From NCBI RefSeq assembly GCF_003610465.1, contig NZ_RAQI01000004.1:124001-188000 (forward strand): 64,000 bases of DNA. The letters are read 5' to 3'. The number at the start of each line of letters is the position of its first letter. Position 1 is the first letter of the stretch. The DNA is from Xenorhabdus ehlersii (GTDB taxonomy: Bacteria; Pseudomonadota; Gammaproteobacteria; Enterobacterales; Enterobacteriaceae). Both the position numbers and the translations under genes were made by a program. Below the pieces are notes generated by a model, which did no database searches, was not told the DNA's origin, and saw only the letters and a list, made by a program, of their open reading frames with translations. Below, piece by piece: positions 22,506-32,077 of the stretch.

Positions 22506-25500
22506 TTATTCTTTACAGATAACGTAATCATAGACTTTATCACTGACAACATGTTCAAATCCTTCGTTTATATTCACAACGTAATGTTCATCTTTCCCTT
22601 TTTCGTCTTTCCCTATCGTTGCAGAACGATAGGAGCGACGTTCAGGCCAACCAAGTTGGTCATGCATTGCATTGTTTGGATGGACCCGGTACAGAGCCAT
22701 CAAATCTTCTTTTGTTGGCAACTTGCTATGTATTTTCTTACAGTACCATGCGGCTCCTGTTGCGTGACGGCGTGGCCATATTTCGCCATCTTCGGTATAA
22801 GTGTCCTGTCCGAATAAATGATTAGCCATTAGTTCTGCTTGCAATCGAGGGCGCTTAAAGATAACGCCATTTTCAGCCACTACGGTATCAGGCATATGCC
22901 CCCAAAAATTAGCTACGGGAACGTCTGGGCTGGTAGCCACAGTAAAAATGACATCTTTAGTTTGTGAGGCCGCAATACCGTCCACTGAGATAGATAATGT
23001 CGTCTTCACGCCAAGCCCGTTCGGATCGGTCACGGCAATAGACAAAACACCTTGATCGTCCGTGAAACCTTGGTACGTACCTGATTTGCCTCTCAGTAAA
23101 GCCGTGATTTTCTCAGTAACATTCTGACGATTCAGTGACTTGATGGCGTTAACTCTGACTGCGACATTTTGGGCTGGCTGTTCGTGATTTAGCGTTTTGA
23201 TTTTCAGTATGATCGGTTCATGGTTTTTAACCTTATCAGCGCTTACTGTGATCGTCATATCGTCGGCTAGCCCTCTGACAGTACCCCCTTTTCCACCATC
23301 ATGGGTATGGTTTCCTTGATCGGCACTCATGCTGGTATCAACGCTCTGTGTATTGCCGATACGATCCATCGCATTTTTTGCCTGAACAGCAATCTCTTTC
23401 ACCCTACCCGCATCTGACAGTGTCAATGTATAGTCGGGGATCTTGCCTGATTCTGTTATTGTATGGCCTTTGGTTATGTCAATATTGCCCTTATTGCCCC
23501 AGACATAGATTGATTTATCCGTTGGGTCGCCATGATTAGGATTAAAGGTATAGGTTGCGCTTAATTTCTGGCCCATCTCCAATTTGCCAGCTATGGCTAA
23601 ATTTTTGACGATTGGCGCCTCAGGATGTACGAACATGATCTCGACGGGCTTGATGATAATACCCTCTACTTCTGGAGTGATTTTCAGTACCCCGCTCTTT
23701 TCGCCAGCAGTGAGTTTAGATTCATAGATACCCGGTTGGACTTCTTTCATTTTATCGATCTTGGGATCACTGCCATTTCCACTTAATCCACTTGAGACCA
23801 ATTTGATGTCTGAGGCAGCTCCGCGTATAGGTTTGTCATCTTTATCTTTCAGAGTTAATGTCAGGAGGGTAGTGACATGACCATCAGCCAGAAGCTCTTT
23901 GTCTTTTGCTGAGAAGGTGGATTTATTAGCATTAACTACAGCGGGAAGCACTTGTACTTTTACTTCAGCCCGTTTGGATGTATTGCCGTGCTCATCGTAA
24001 GCAATAGCTCCCACCGTGTAGGTATTGTTGCCCTGAGATTGATATTTGGGCAAGGTCAATAGGTAGTGTGTGCTACCTTGGTGTTGGATATTACCTCCAT
24101 TGGCAAAAAAGTCTGCTGCATCCCACTCAATATCTTTAAACCCATATTTGCTGTTGACACTGACATGGAGAGGTTTGGTATCTCTCGCATGACCAATAAT
24201 CAAATTATCTATTGCCAGAGAGATCACTTCACGTTTGCGATATTCCAAAACGATCTGGTTGTTGCGATCAACCAGATCATAGCGGCTGCCTTGCAGAGAG
24301 CGCTTAAATGCTACTGCATCTGGATCAATCTGTTTAGCCCATGGCGTACCAATCTCATAACTCAGTTCGATATTGAACAGGGTTTCCCCACCACCGGACA
24401 TAGCTTGTTTGCGGTCAATACCGAAAGTCAGCAATGGGATAGGCGTGTAATCAACCCCGAAAGTGAAGGCCGAGGGATTTTTCTGGCGATGGTCTTTACT
24501 CATAAGCCCAACTTCATTCCCGAAATATTGCTCATACACCAACTTACCACCGAATTGTGGTAAAGAAGGCAAATAACCTTGTACTTTCAGGTCGAAGCCA
24601 TTGGCGGGGCGCTCATCATAATCGGTCAATAGGCGGGATTCTTTCCAATTACTTAAGCGAATATAGCCGTTAGCCGCTAATTTCAGGTAATTGCGGGCAT
24701 ATTCTGCCCCAAGACCGAGTCGGCTATTATCACCAGTGATATCGTGGTCGAAGAAAGCATTGTAGCCCAGCATCCAATCATCAAAAAAATGACGTTGTCC
24801 AAATCCAATATTGGCGGTATTGCGTTTATCAATATGGCGCAAGCCGAACTGTGTAAAAATCATCTGGTGATAGGTATCATACAGCGGCAGTAACATATCA
24901 AATTGGCTGTCATTCAAATGGCCATGACTATCTATATTAAGCTGTACACGAGCAGTGCCATAGCGTCCCAACCAATTTTGAATTTTCTGATTGGCTTCGC
25001 CCATTGCCAGGCTGTTTAATTGGCTTGCTGCATTATTCTTAATGTCGTCACTGGCTAGTAACTGGCCAATGCGAGAGGAAATCTCAGCCAGATTACTAGA
25101 ATTTTCATCAATAGAAGACTTGTCTTCTTTAAGAGGGACTTTGTCTAATGAGGGTTGTTCTAATGATGATTGTTTTAATAAAGGTTGCTTTGATAAAGAG
25201 ATTTCTGATGAGGAATAGTTAAAAGGTAAAAATTTATTGTTTCGAGGTTTTGGAACATCAATCTCGCTACCCACTCCGAGTGTGATAAAAGGCTTATCAA
25301 AGGTACGCAATTGGTTGATTTTTTTTAAATCAGAGACAGTTAAACCATAACGTTTAGCGACGATTTTGACATTTTCTCCTGATTTCAGGACATAAGGCTC
25401 TGTTGGTAATCCCCATGTTTCATTTTGAAAAGTTGAGAGGGTTTCGGCAGTAGCGATAACGGGAGTGAATGCACCAGCAACGGGAAACGCAAGTTGGGTG

Positions 25501-25577
25501 ACAATGTTCACCCAGGCTACACGTTTCACCAAACTTTGCTTATTATGTAAGCGTGGCTTATCGAATTTTTTGTTCAT
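22506..25577 (-). CDS. Inverse autotransporter adhesin (intimin/invasin family) with LysM
   Basis: Predicted outer-membrane adhesin of 1023 residues (type Ve secretion). An extended signal peptide (about 1-44) precedes a LysM module (about 60-110, YVLKSGENVKIVAKRYGLTV) that would bind peptidoglycan. The linker is Ser/Leu-rich. The intimin-type beta-barrel (about 190-430) has GRYGTARVQLNID and NIGFGQRHFFDDWMLGYNAFFD. Ig-like passenger domains (about 450-900) follow. The C-terminal tip (about 905-1023) has two Cys (AAWYCKK and VICKE) likely forming a disulfide, as in the lectin-like tips of invasins. Unlinked to any operon partner and preceded by a very AT-rich region. The receptor is unknown. 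Confidence 0.9.
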   Translation of the reverse strand: MNKKFDKPRLHNKQSLVKRVAWVNIVTQLAFPVAGAFTPVIATAETLSTFQNETWGLPTEPYVLKSGENVKIVAKRYGLTVSDLKKINQLRTFDKPFITLGVGSEIDVPKPRNNKFLPFNYSSSEISLSKQPLLKQSSLEQPSLDKVPLKEDKSSIDENSSNLAEISSRIGQLLASDDIKNNAASQLNSLAMGEANQKIQNWLGRYGTARVQLNIDSHGHLNDSQFDMLLPLYDTYHQMIFTQFGLRHIDKRNTANIGFGQRHFFDDWMLGYNAFFDHDITGDNSRLGLGAEYARNYLKLAANGYIRLSNWKESRLLTDYDERPANGFDLKVQGYLPSLPQFGGKLVYEQYFGNEVGLMSKDHRQKNPSAFTFGVDYTPIPLLTFGIDRKQAMSGGGETLFNIELSYEIGTPWAKQIDPDAVAFKRSLQGSRYDLVDRNNQIVLEYRKREVISLAIDNLIIGHARDTKPLHVSVNSKYGFKDIEWDAADFFANGGNIQHQGSTHYLLTLPKYQSQGNNTYTVGAIAYDEHGNTSKRAEVKVQVLPAVVNANKSTFSAKDKELLADGHVTTLLTLTLKDKDDKPIRGAASDIKLVSSGLSGNGSDPKIDKMKEVQPGIYESKLTAGEKSGVLKITPEVEGIIIKPVEIMFVHPEAPIVKNLAIAGKLEMGQKLSATYTFNPNHGDPTDKSIYVWGNKGNIDITKGHTITESGKIPDYTLTLSDAGRVKEIAVQAKNAMDRIGNTQSVDTSMSADQGNHTHDGGKGGTVRGLADDMTITVSADKVKNHEPIILKIKTLNHEQPAQNVAVRVNAIKSLNRQNVTEKITALLRGKSGTYQGFTDDQGVLSIAVTDPNGLGVKTTLSISVDGIAASQTKDVIFTVATSPDVPVANFWGHMPDTVVAENGVIFKRPRLQAELMANHLFGQDTYTEDGEIWPRRHATGAAWYCKKIHSKLPTKEDLMALYRVHPNNAMHDQLGWPERRSYRSATIGKDEKGKDEHYVVNINEGFEHVVSDKVYDYVICKE

Positions 25578-26483
25578 ATCTATAGACCCGTAACAATAAA
25601 AAATACCATGCGATAGCCAGCAGCAAACCTATCCATTCCAGGATATTATTTTCTATTTACTGCCTGCCATAAGTCGTGTAATTAGGGAGAAAAACGCCAA
25701 GTGTGGTTTTTTATTCCAGCATAAAATTATTTTTTGATCAATATAACTTTTTATATCAATCAATTTGATATTTAAACCCCATTTTATTTAAATAATTAAG
25801 TAAAAATAAATGGTTATCATTTTGTTTTATATTATCTTAATGCCTTTTTCTGATTGTTATAAAAATGCAAGAAAACATGATTTGTTTATTATTTGTTTTC
25901 TATTTTGTTATAAAATAAAATCAGCTGATTCTTATTGGGAATGAATAGTTATCGAAAATATTTGGGGCTGAAAGATAGCATTTGTTTTTTTACTCTATTA
26001 ATAAATACGAATTTATAATTTTAATTGAAATATTTAATTTTATTGCATAATTTACGTTTATTTTTCGCAGGTCTTTTATTTTTTCAATATTTATCTTGAA
26101 TGAAAAAGAATTATAGCGATTAATTCATTCTCTCTATTAAATTAATTAATATAAATTTAATTAACTAATTGTTTTTGTGATTACTATTCAGTTTTATATG
26201 ATGATGTGTTAAATGTTTTATATTTGTTAAAAAACATCATACTATTATTATGGGGTTTTATACCGATATGACCTTTGCTTACCAGCGTTATAGGGTTTAT
26301 GGCAGTATTTATCACTGATAAGGGGTTTTTCCCCGGAAGTGCTAAAATTTAGGCAGTGGAGAATATTTAGGCATAGTTTATGCGGTTTGCCTTAACTTAA
26401 CTGACACTGTAAATAATATCGGGCTGGCTGTAATTTTATCGAAAATTTTGATCTGATAGTACGCTTAAGGCTTGCAGAACATA
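25578..26483. other. Long AT-rich non-coding region
   Basis: About 0.9 kb without a credible gene, between the divergent adhesin and HlyD genes. It is very AT-rich with many T and A tracts, the composition bound by H-NS-type silencers. It probably holds the promoters of both genes. I see no tRNA, repeat array or conserved hairpin. Confidence 0.6.
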
Positions 26484-27455
26484 ATGAAGAAAAGAACACT
26501 TTTCACAATATTACTGATTATTTTTCTAATCGCGATGGCAGTACTTTTCCGTTCCCATAGTCAGGAGCTCTTGTTGCAAGGAGAGGTTGATGCGCCAGAA
26601 GTTATTGTTGCGTCTAAAGCGATGGGGCGAGTCGTTAAGGTCCATATTGAACGAGGAGATAGTGTCAAAGCAGGACAACTGATGGTGAGTCTTGATAGTC
26701 CTGAACTGGCGGCTAAAGTTGCCGCGGCGCAAGCTGTACGTGATCAAGCTAAGGCAAAACTTGAATTATCCCTGCATGGAACTCGAGAGGAGAACATTCG
26801 AAATTTAGAAGCTATTTTTGCACAGGCCCAATCAGAGTACACAAACGCACAACGTGAATTTAATCGCCTCAAAAATATGTCAGCCAACGGCTATGTATCT
26901 GCCAGTGCTCTGGATAATGCACGCAACGCACGGGATATTGCCTATCAAAAGATGTTGGGGGCTAAAGCAGATTTGGATGAAGGAAAAAATGGCGACCGTA
27001 TAGAGTTAAGACAGCAGTTTCAGGCAGCATTGAATGAAGCAGAAGAAAACCTGCGTGAATTGAAAATACAGAGTGATGATCTGCAAGTCAAAGCCCCTGT
27101 TGATGGCGAAATCGGGCCATTGCCGGCAGAAGTTGGTCAACTTTTTAATGCTAATAGCCCGTTGGCGACATTGATACGTATTTCAGAGGCTTATTTTGTT
27201 TATAACCTGCGTGAAAATATTTTGGCGAACGTTCGCAAGGGCGACAAAATTAAATTGCGTGTACCTGCACTGGGAAATAAAGAGATTGAAGCTGAAATCC
27301 GTTATATCGCGCCAATGGGGGATTATGCAACGAAACGCGCAACCCGGGCGACGGGGGATTTTGACCTGAGAACGTTTGAGGTTCGGTTATATCCATTGCA
27401 ACCCGTTGATGGCTTACGTCCGGGTATGAGTGCCTTATGGCTCTGGAATAAGTAA
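26484..27455 (+). CDS. HlyD-family membrane fusion protein
   Basis: Periplasmic adaptor for an export pump. One N-terminal membrane anchor (about residues 5-23), a split biotinyl-lipoyl domain (about 35-75 and 200-245, with VIVASKAMGRVVKVHIERGDSVKAG and LQVKAPVDGEIG), a helical hairpin (about 80-195) and a beta-barrel C-terminal part. ATG 26484 gives MKKRTLF; a TTG at 26472 is less likely. Most like E. coli YhiI/YbhG adaptors. It is followed after 21 bp by two ABC-2 permeases, forming one operon. Confidence 0.9.
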   Translation: MKKRTLFTILLIIFLIAMAVLFRSHSQELLLQGEVDAPEVIVASKAMGRVVKVHIERGDSVKAGQLMVSLDSPELAAKVAAAQAVRDQAKAKLELSLHGTREENIRNLEAIFAQAQSEYTNAQREFNRLKNMSANGYVSASALDNARNARDIAYQKMLGAKADLDEGKNGDRIELRQQFQAALNEAEENLRELKIQSDDLQVKAPVDGEIGPLPAEVGQLFNANSPLATLIRISEAYFVYNLRENILANVRKGDKIKLRVPALGNKEIEAEIRYIAPMGDYATKRATRATGDFDLRTFEVRLYPLQPVDGLRPGMSALWLWNK

Positions 27456-27476
27456 GGTATAAATAAGGGCCGCCTG

Positions 27477-28622
27477 ATGAATAGAAAAGCGGTGTGGAGC
27501 AGTTTCGAACAGGAATTTACGCGAGAATTTAGTACTGCGCTGCATAGTCCGGTTTTTCACTGGCTAGGGTGGCTGTTTCCTTTGCTGCTGTTTATCTTAA
27601 TTAGTGCTAATTATTCAGAAGGAACACTGTTTAATTTGCCTGTTTCGGTTGTGGATAATGACCAGAGTACGCTGTCACGCACTTTTATCCGTAACTTGGA
27701 TGCTGCACCCCATGCGAATATTAAGTCTTATGACAATAGCTTGCCAGAATCTATAGAACGTTTGCGTAGGGCGCAGGATTACTCCCTACTTTATATCCCT
27801 GAGGATTTTGAAAAAGATGCTTTAAGCGGGAAACAGCCGACGGTAAGTATGTATTACAATGCCCTATTTTATGGCGCAGGTCGCTACTCGACTCAGGATT
27901 TCAGCGGATTGGTGGCGGAAACTAATGCAAAATACCGTACAATCATTGCTTCCGAAATAGGCCGGCAGTTACCTCCATTAGCTAAAGCAACCATGTCCTA
28001 TGACAGCTTGTTTAACGCCAGCGGCAGTTATATCTATTACCAGCAATTTGCGGCAACCATTCATCTATTACAACTTTTTGTCGTCACATGTACTATCTAT
28101 ACAATGGCCAGAGGAAAACAGCTCTTGGAAACGAGATATTTCATCGGAGCATTGTTGGGAAAATTGGCGCCTTATACCTTGATTTTCACACTGCTATTGA
28201 TGGTGGAAATTACGGCACTGGTTCTTTTTTCGGGAGCAAAAGTAGCGGGTAATCCTTTGTATATGCCGATTGTTGGATTTTTCTATGTGATTGCTGCACA
28301 AAGCATTGGCCTATTGCTGTTTACCTTCACCAACAGTGCAATAACTGCCTATACCTTGATTGGGATGTTAGTCAGTATTGCGATGACGTTTTCTGGCATG
28401 CTCGTGCCAACACTCTCTATGGTATGGCCCGCGAGGGTTATCTCTACTCTTGAGCCATTAACTTATGCTTTGAATGCCATGTTTGATATCTTCCTGCGAG
28501 AGGTATCACTACAGATTATTTTGCATGTTTGCCTGATATTGATGATCTATCCTGCGGTTTGTGGCCTTTTGATTCGCAATCGCTTGTGGCAGCGCCTTAA
28601 TCGATCAGAGGGAACCGCATAA
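27477..28622 (+). CDS. ABC-2 type permease, first subunit
   Basis: Integral membrane export permease of 381 residues (YhhJ/YbhR-like). One N-terminal membrane helix (about 27-45), a long periplasmic domain (about 50-190) with the family segment LPVSVVDNDQSTLSRTFIRNLDAAP, then a C-terminal block of five or six helices (about 190-370). Its stop codon overlaps the next start by one base (TAATG), so the two permeases are translationally coupled. No nucleotide-binding subunit is encoded in the operon. Confidence 0.88.
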   Translation: MNRKAVWSSFEQEFTREFSTALHSPVFHWLGWLFPLLLFILISANYSEGTLFNLPVSVVDNDQSTLSRTFIRNLDAAPHANIKSYDNSLPESIERLRRAQDYSLLYIPEDFEKDALSGKQPTVSMYYNALFYGAGRYSTQDFSGLVAETNAKYRTIIASEIGRQLPPLAKATMSYDSLFNASGSYIYYQQFAATIHLLQLFVVTCTIYTMARGKQLLETRYFIGALLGKLAPYTLIFTLLLMVEITALVLFSGAKVAGNPLYMPIVGFFYVIAAQSIGLLLFTFTNSAITAYTLIGMLVSIAMTFSGMLVPTLSMVWPARVISTLEPLTYALNAMFDIFLREVSLQIILHVCLILMIYPAVCGLLIRNRLWQRLNRSEGTA

Positions 28623-29794
28623 TGTCGAGTAATGGGCAAACAAATTGGGCGTTGTATTGGCAGACCCTGCGCGATGTATTTTTGGGGATGCTGGAAAAAC
28701 CCATGTGGTTGCTGTTGATTGTTTCGCTATGTGTGATGAGCCTGGTCTACATTCGTCCTTCTTTGTGGGACTTACCGATTGCAGTGATCGATCAGGATAA
28801 CAGCCATGCGAGTCGCACGCTGATCCGCCGTATTGATTCCATGGCAAAAGTGGCACCCCAAATCTACAGCAATCTCGATGATGCCCGTCGTGACATGCTA
28901 CAGCGCACAATCTTTGCCATTATCATCGTGCCGGTGGATTTTGAAAAACGTCTGTTGAGTGGACAGAATGTCACTGTGCCGGTTTATGGTGATGCGACAA
29001 ATCGTCTCGCCAATGGGCAGATCCAACAGGATTTAGCACTGGCTTATCAACAACTTTTGTCAGAATACAACGGCAAATTACTTTTGCAATCGGGTTTCAG
29101 CATTGAGCAGGTGAAAACTTTGCTACAACCGATTCGAAGTGAAACTATTGGGTTATTTAATCCGGGTGTCAGCTATGCTGCAATCATATTTCCTGGTTTA
29201 TTGGTCATGCTGTTGCAACACTCTTTGTTAGTAGCTTGTGTTCGCGTCAGTATTACCCTGCGGGAAACGCCCAAAGGTAATCCGCCGTTACCCGTCTATT
29301 TAGGAACATTGTCCGCTTTGATCCCTATCTGGCTATTTCTGTCAGTGATCTTTTTTATCCTGTGGCCGTGGATATTGGGGTATCGGCAGGATGCACCGAT
29401 TTACCTTGTGCTTTTACTGACATTTCCATTCTTGTTGACGGTATTGGGATTGGGAAAATTGGTGACAGAATGTTTGCGTAGCGTGGAAATGATTTATTTA
29501 ACGCTGGCTTTTATTACCACGCCAATCTTCTATATTTCCGGCACAATCTGGCCGCCCCAGGCGATGCCTGATTGGGTCAGGGTGATCTCATTGGCATTGC
29601 CCTCGACATGGGCGACAAAAGCAATAGCAGGGGTTAATCAAATGGGATTGCCATTGCACAATGTATACAAAGATATCGGCATGATGTTACTGCTTGGTGT
29701 GATGTATATGGTTTTAGGCATTTTGGTTGGTATGCTGCGCAATAAAGAATTTCGTTGTATCATCCAGCGTATTAAACAGTTCTTTTCATCGTAA
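28622..29794 (+). CDS. ABC-2 type permease, second subunit
   Basis: Paralogue of the preceding permease, 390 residues, same topology. N-terminal helix (about 25-43), periplasmic domain with LPIAVIDQDNSHASRTLIRRIDS, then a cluster of helices from about 190 that includes FITTPIFYISGTIWP. The two probably form a heterodimeric membrane channel fed by the HlyD adaptor. Last gene of the operon; the downstream 170 bp show no clear terminator. Confidence 0.88.
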   Translation: MSSNGQTNWALYWQTLRDVFLGMLEKPMWLLLIVSLCVMSLVYIRPSLWDLPIAVIDQDNSHASRTLIRRIDSMAKVAPQIYSNLDDARRDMLQRTIFAIIIVPVDFEKRLLSGQNVTVPVYGDATNRLANGQIQQDLALAYQQLLSEYNGKLLLQSGFSIEQVKTLLQPIRSETIGLFNPGVSYAAIIFPGLLVMLLQHSLLVACVRVSITLRETPKGNPPLPVYLGTLSALIPIWLFLSVIFFILWPWILGYRQDAPIYLVLLLTFPFLLTVLGLGKLVTECLRSVEMIYLTLAFITTPIFYISGTIWPPQAMPDWVRVISLALPSTWATKAIAGVNQMGLPLHNVYKDIGMMLLLGVMYMVLGILVGMLRNKEFRCIIQRIKQFFSS

Positions 29795-29963
29795 TATCCA
29801 TAAAATCACATCCATAAAGAAGCCGACAGGGATATTTGATCATTCAAATTCTACAGGGGATTTGAATGTCTGTAAGGCTGTTGCGATTCGTTCGGTAGAC
29901 GTTTTTTAATAAGGGATTTATCATCGAATTTCACATTGTAAGCAACTCCTTTTCTCTATTAAT

Positions 29964-30172
29964 CTCTTTCCTGATACATTGTTTTTCAGCATCGTTTATG
30001 GGTTGAAGGGAATACAGAATTGGGACTACATGTGAAAAATCAGATGGATTCCATTGAAGTGGGATCTATGCCATCCATCCTTCGCTTTGGTCTATTGCGT
30101 CTGGCTGAATTGATCAAAGTGGGACAGAAAGAGGGCGCTGATCAGAACGATCGCGCGTTATCGTCATGTTAA
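29964..30172 (+). pseudogene. ubiT: Remnant of ubiT (yhbT), SCP2-domain protein
   Basis: Translation of 29975-30169 reads as FQHRLWVEGNTELGLHVKN and continues with MDSIEVGSMPSILRFGLLRLAELIKVG. This resembles the C-terminal third of E. coli UbiT (FFQRRLVIEGDTELGLYVKN). A +1 shift at a T5 run (29982-29986) separates PDTLFF from it, and nothing recognisable lies upstream of 29964. UbiT works with UbiU/UbiV in O2-independent ubiquinone synthesis; both are absent beside it. The last codons overlap the yhbS start, as in E. coli. Confidence 0.75.
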
Positions 30173-30675
30173 TCAGGGTCGAAATTCCTGTCGATGCTAT
30201 GGGGATTGATTGTTTGTTACGCCAATCTTTTGAAACATCGGCAGAAGCTGAGTTAATTCATCAACTAAGAGAAGATGGTTTATTGACACTAGGTATTGTT
30301 GCGACCGACGATGAAGGCCATGTGATTGGTTATGCCGGTTTCGCACCTGTTGATATCAATGGTGAAGATCATCAATGGGTAGGTTTGGCGCCATTGGCAG
30401 TGGCGGAACCGTATCGTTGTCATGGGCTTGGTGAAAAATTGGTTTATGAAGGACTAGATAGCCTGAACGAGTTTGGATATGGAGCGGTTGTAGTGCTGGG
30501 GGAGCCTCAATACTACTGCCGTTTGGGTTTTAAACTTGCTAGTGAATATCAAGTGCATTGCCAATGGCCTGATTGTGAGGATTACTTCTTGATCTATCCC
30601 CTGGCTGATATTTCACAGGGAGACTGTCATGGTTTGGTTACTTATCCAGCCCATTTTGCTCACCTGTGGGCATAA
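30166..30675 (+). CDS. yhbS: GNAT-family N-acetyltransferase YhbS
   Basis: GNAT fold of 169 residues. The acetyl-CoA pyrophosphate loop is visible in [20 protein letters not shown] (about 88-107), and a late strand/helix reads [19 protein letters not shown]. It is the E. coli yhbS position, next to yhbQ and yhbP. The substrate is unknown. Its ATG lies inside the end of the ubiT remnant, so it has lost the intact upstream cistron that normally couples to it. It overlaps yhbQ 3' to 3' by 38 bp. Confidence 0.9.
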   Translation: MLIRVEIPVDAMGIDCLLRQSFETSAEAELIHQLREDGLLTLGIVATDDEGHVIGYAGFAPVDINGEDHQWVGLAPLAVAEPYRCHGLGEKLVYEGLDSLNEFGYGAVVVLGEPQYYCRLGFKLASEYQVHCQWPDCEDYFLIYPLADISQGDCHGLVTYPAHFAHLWA

Positions 30676-30994
30676 CCTGAGTGAAAAGCTTCTCAGATGA
30701 ACTGATTTTTGTTAAATAAGTCGTTATGCAGAGAGGCTGGTCTATCACTAGCCTTTCTTTTTGTTGCTTACTCAGTTTTTTCACGCGATATTCCATTTTT
30801 AATGCCACACTTTTATCCCCCACCTGACTTTGATAGACCAACGTCAAGGGGGCTTTTCCTTTCAGGTATTTTGCGCCTTTTCCGGCTGCATGTTGCTTAA
30901 ATCGACAAGAGATATTGTTGGTTATTCCGGTATACAGGCTCCCATCCCGTGTTCTGATCAGATAAATATACCAGTGAGATACTTTAATATTCAT
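30638..30994 (-). CDS. yhbQ: GIY-YIG nuclease-domain protein YhbQ
   Basis: UPF0213/YhbQ family single GIY-YIG domain. The motif is [28 protein letters not shown] (residues about 8-35) with GKGAKYLKG and the late Glu in [16 protein letters not shown]. At 118 residues it is somewhat longer than E. coli YhbQ (100), the extra lying at the C-terminus that overlaps yhbS. A role in DNA or nucleic-acid processing is assumed for the family. Confidence 0.9.
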   Translation of the reverse strand: MNIKVSHWYIYLIRTRDGSLYTGITNNISCRFKQHAAGKGAKYLKGKAPLTLVYQSQVGDKSVALKMEYRVKKLSKQQKERLVIDQPLCITTYLTKISSSEKLFTQVMPTGEQNGLDK

Positions 30995-31276
30995 TATTTA
31001 TTTTTAATAATTTTAGCAATTTAATTTATGTAGGAAATTAACGCATATTTCAGTGATAAGTGTGATTATAAGCTGAGTTTTTGATGATTTTTAAATATAA
31101 CAAAATGAATTTATTAAAATTATATGTCATTCATTAACCAGTGTCAGTGTTTTTTGTTCAAAAAAATTGAAAAAATATAGCAACAATTGCTAATTATAAT
31201 ATTCTGAACAAGCGTATAACATGCTCACAATTACAAGAGATTAATGCCATGTTAAAAATGAGTAGAGGAGCAAAAT

Positions 31277-31528
31277 ATGAAAAATGTAAAAACTATTATC
31301 GCTATTTTAGCATTAAGTGCGGTTTATTCCGGTTCTTTTGCTGCTACTGAAGTTCAGGTTGCTAAGGGAGAAAAGATCGGGGTTGTTTCAGTGAGTGGTG
31401 CAGAGACACTAGATAGCCTGACCGCAGAGTTATCCAAAAAAGCTGATGAAGCTGGAGCAACTCATTTCCGTGTTGTGTCTGCAAATGGCCAGAATCAACT
31501 CAGTGGAGTTGCCGAAATTTATAAATAA
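31277..31528 (+). CDS. Small secreted DUF1471 protein (YhcN/BhsA/McbA type)
   Basis: 83-residue periplasmic protein with a signal peptide (about 1-22, cleavage after SFA). The DUF1471 domain has the typical segments KIGVVSVSGAETLDSLTAELSKKADEAGATHFRVVSANGQNQLSGVAEIYK. Members respond to stress (acid, metals, biofilm) in E. coli. The ribosome site GAGGAG is at about 31266. Monocistronic, between yhbQ and yhbP. Confidence 0.92.
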   Translation: MKNVKTIIAILALSAVYSGSFAATEVQVAKGEKIGVVSVSGAETLDSLTAELSKKADEAGATHFRVVSANGQNQLSGVAEIYK

Positions 31529-31645
31529 TTTATAGTGTTTCTATACAAACCTCAGGATTTATTGAGTCAAATTCAGAACACGTAACTGGATAAGGCGTCT
31601 GTCGTGTTCTGTTATGGCTTAAATAAAATAACGGTATGGAAATAT

Positions 31646-32077
31646 ATGGATTTAAATAAAGAAATTTTAATAATTAGCCGATATCTTGCCAGGCAGCATG
31701 TATTTACTCTTTGCACTTCTTCAACCCAGGATTTATGGTGTGCGAACTGTTTTTATGTTTTTGATGCTGATAGCATGGTGTTCTGGTTTATGACGGAATC
31801 TGATACCCGCCACGGCCAGATGATGCAAAACAATCCTATCGTTGCAGGTACTGTTGCCGGCCAAACACGCAATATCGCGCAAATCAAGGGTGTTCAATTT
31901 CGTGGTGAAGTCATTCCATTGGCAGGTGAAGCTGAAACTATCGCCAGAGCACGTTATTGCCGCCGTTTTCCCATCGCTTTGGCAGCCAAGTCCCCAATCT
32001 GGCAGCTCAATATCAATGAAATTAAAATGGTGAATAATACCCTCGGTTTTGGCAAAAAATTGCATTGGCAGCGTTAA
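31646..32077 (+). CDS. yhbP: YhbP family protein (FMN-binding split-barrel like)
   Basis: 143 residues from ATG 31646 (MDLNKEILIISRYLARQHV), in line with E. coli YhbP. An upstream in-frame codon at 31604 would add a non-conserved stretch. Conserved segments are LWCANCFYVFD, TESDTRHGQMM, AQIKGVQFRGEV and NTLGFGKKLHW. The fold is that of pyridoxamine-phosphate-oxidase-like flavin proteins, but the biochemical role is unknown. Its stop overlaps the convergent nrdG stop by 4 bp. Confidence 0.9.
   Translation: MDLNKEILIISRYLARQHVFTLCTSSTQDLWCANCFYVFDADSMVFWFMTESDTRHGQMMQNNPIVAGTVAGQTRNIAQIKGVQFRGEVIPLAGEAETIARARYCRRFPIALAAKSPIWQLNINEIKMVNNTLGFGKKLHWQR

Noticed and set aside
24066..24563. 165-codon plus-strand ORF inside the adhesin gene
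   Set aside because: Antisense shadow of the beta-barrel coding region.
25578..26483. Possible origin, phage attachment site or small RNA in the AT-rich gap
   Set aside because: No DnaA-box cluster, direct repeat, terminator or tRNA end could be seen; only composition stands out.
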